Positions 7,736-8,305 of a stretch of DNA of 8,305 nt are shown here, piece after piece. The position numbers and the translations under genes were made by a program. This DNA is from Deltaproteobacteria bacterium. GTDB taxonomy: Bacteria; Desulfobacterota; Desulfobulbia; Desulfobulbales; VMSU01. The notes under the pieces were generated by a model. It was not told where the DNA came from. It saw only the letters and a list, made by a program, of their open reading frames with translations, and ran no database searches. The DNA lies in NCBI GenBank assembly GCA_024274995.1, contig JAJSAA010000020.1, forward strand, positions 1 to 8,305, given 5' to 3'. How positions within the stretch are numbered: the first letter of the stretch is position 1; each line of letters begins with the position of its first letter.

Positions 7736-7984
7736 CTAACCATTTTGTATGACTTGATGAGCGGGAGTTACGATGTTCCCATCGTGTCCAAAAAAGTTGG
7801 CGGTTAATAATTCGATAGTAGTGGTTTCCGGTTTACCCCGTTCTTGGCAATATATTATTAGGACGGACGTATAATTACGTTGACTTGTTTGGCGGCTTCC
7901 CTTTTTACCCTTGATTTCACCAACCCCAGCTATTATATCTCCTCCTGGTGTGCGTCGTCGCTCCCCCTCTAATCCCGGCAGGAT
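7736..7984 (-). other. Minus-strand open frame, 82 codons, no clear start (possible gene remnant)
   Basis: Reading leftward from a TGA at 7987-7985, the frame is open for 82 codons to a TAG at 7738-7736. There is no ATG in frame. An AGGAGGAG-like purine run sits inside the frame near 7946-7939, but no suitable start codon follows it in frame. The translation is mixed rather than low complexity, with stretches such as GDIIAGVGEIKGKKG and TIELLTANFFGHDGNIV, but I recognise no family. It could be the tail of a decayed gene. A chance open frame of this length in 500 bases is quite possible. Confidence 0.2.
7770..7785. repeat. Small perfect inverted repeat
   Basis: ACGATG (7770-7775) and CATCGT (7780-7785) form a 6-bp perfect stem around the 4-base loop TTCC. 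There is no T-run, so it is not an intrinsic terminator. It could be an operator-like site or the core of a degenerate repeat; no related copy is seen elsewhere in the window. Confidence 0.3.
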
Positions 7985-8047
7985 TCAGCTTTAATCGGCC
8001 AGGTTTTTTTGGGGTAGATGCACTAACGTGTTAAGGATGGAAAAGCT

Positions 8048-8119
8048 ATGCCATGCGTAATTAGTATTGAGAGGATGGGAATTCAGCAGGGGGAATATCT
8101 TTGTGCCCCGCTCAATTAG
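8048..8119 (+). CDS. Possible 23-aa small ORF or leader peptide
   Basis: ATG at 8048 opens a 23-codon frame ending in TAG at 8117-8119, starting MPCVISIERMG. AAGGA at 8033-8037 lies ten bases upstream, a usable ribosome binding site. The peptide has no signal sequence or motif that I recognise. It sits 95 bases before the ATG of the next gene, so a leader peptide is conceivable. Without conservation data it is more likely chance or a remnant. Confidence 0.18.
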   Translation: MPCVISIERMGIQQGEYLCAPLN

Positions 8120-8169
8120 TTCAGGAAAGTAGAGTTAGACTTGGTGACTATTATCCTACCGCAAAAGAG

Positions 8170-8175
8170 TATACT
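8170..8175 (+). promoter_or_regulatory. Candidate -10 element for the gene at 8215
   Basis: TATACT matches the -10 consensus at five of six positions and lies 39 bases before the downstream ATG. No good -35 is at the usual distance: TTGGTG (8141-8146) is 23 bases away. The call therefore rests on one hexamer in A/T-rich DNA. Confidence 0.2.
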
Positions 8176-8214
8176 TTTGATAAATTGAGGTCTGTCCTTA
8201 ATTCTGATTCTGCC

Positions 8215-8305
8215 ATGAAGAAACTCCCCATTGGTATTCAGGCATTTGTCGAGCTGATTGATCCTGCCGAGAATTACGTCTATATCGATAAAACCGAGAT
8301 ATTAT
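8215..8305 (+). CDS. AAA-ATPase-like / PD-(D/E)XK nuclease family protein, 5' end only
   Basis: The first 30 codons read MKKLPIGIQAFVELI followed by YVYIDKTEIL, then the window ends. MKKLPIGIQ.F...I......YIDKTE is the stereotyped N-terminus of a widespread family of about 500 residues that pairs an AAA-ATPase-like domain with a C-terminal DUF1703-type PD-(D/E)XK nuclease-like domain. Its function is poorly defined and it is often present in many copies per genome. The Walker A and nuclease motifs lie beyond the edge and cannot be checked. ATG 8215 is chosen because the family begins there, yet no Shine-Dalgarno sequence precedes it. The frame is open upstream to a stop at 8068-8070, and a TTG at 8101 has CAGGGGG in front of it, so an N-terminal extension is possible. 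Confidence 0.72.
   Translation, partial: MKKLPIGIQAFVELIDPAENYVYIDKTEIL

Larger units (their letters stand above)
7705..8214. other. 510-base A/T-richer stretch without a convincing gene
   Basis: Base composition is visibly more A/T rich than in the flanking genes. It contains two small hairpins (7719-7735, 7770-7785), a minus-strand frame open for 82 codons (7736-7984) and a 23-codon + strand ORF (8048-8119). In-frame stops break up any longer + strand frame before 8071. No tRNA, CRISPR array or insertion-sequence terminus is recognisable. It may be ordinary spacer or a decayed gene. Confidence 0.5.

Noticed and set aside
7721..7740. Degenerate copy of a GGTGCGTTA...TAACC-type dispersed repeat
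   Set aside because: Only partial similarity from memory, with no second copy in the window, so it cannot be supported.

Overview
The window is a chromosomal DNA-repair locus from a Gram-negative, probably proteobacterial-type organism. The genes are fairly G+C rich, the exonuclease V subunits are of the RecB/RecD type rather than AddAB, and RecQ is full length. An AAA-ATPase-like/PD-(D/E)XK family gene and a REP-type palindrome near the edges would fit the Desulfobacterota (Desulfobulbales-like) or a gammaproteobacterium. The taxon is an inference and is not fixed by anything in the sequence.

Layout, all genes on the + strand. Bases 1-189 hold what may be the last 14 codons of an upstream gene (stop at 44-46; recC would be the natural candidate), a perfect 25-bp inverted repeat at 60-84/111-135 with the architecture of a REP doublet (REPIN), and a promoter-like pair at 153-180. 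recB (190-3810, 1206 aa, GTG start) follows. A 101-base gap ends in a G-rich ribosome binding site for recD (3912-5891, 659 aa). After 28 bases comes recQ (5920-7704, 594 aa). All three proteins carry the complete set of helicase motifs, and RecB also has an intact nuclease domain.

Bases 7705-8214 are a 510-base, visibly more A/T-rich stretch with no convincing gene. It has two small hairpins, an 82-codon open frame on the minus strand without a clear start, and a 23-codon + strand ORF behind a reasonable ribosome binding site. From 8215 the window enters the 5' end of a gene whose first 30 residues match the N-terminus typical of the AAA-ATPase-like (DUF1703-type) family; it is cut by the window edge.

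Functionally, RecB and RecD are the slow 3'-5' and fast 5'-3' motors of the RecBCD helicase-nuclease that processes double-strand ends for RecA loading and degrades foreign linear DNA. RecC is required but is not in the window. RecQ is a 3'-5' helicase normally assigned to the RecF pathway, so its close linkage to recBD suggests both recombination pathways may be co-expressed here. I see no clearly novel defence or mobile system. The most notable non-coding structure is the REP doublet in front of recB.
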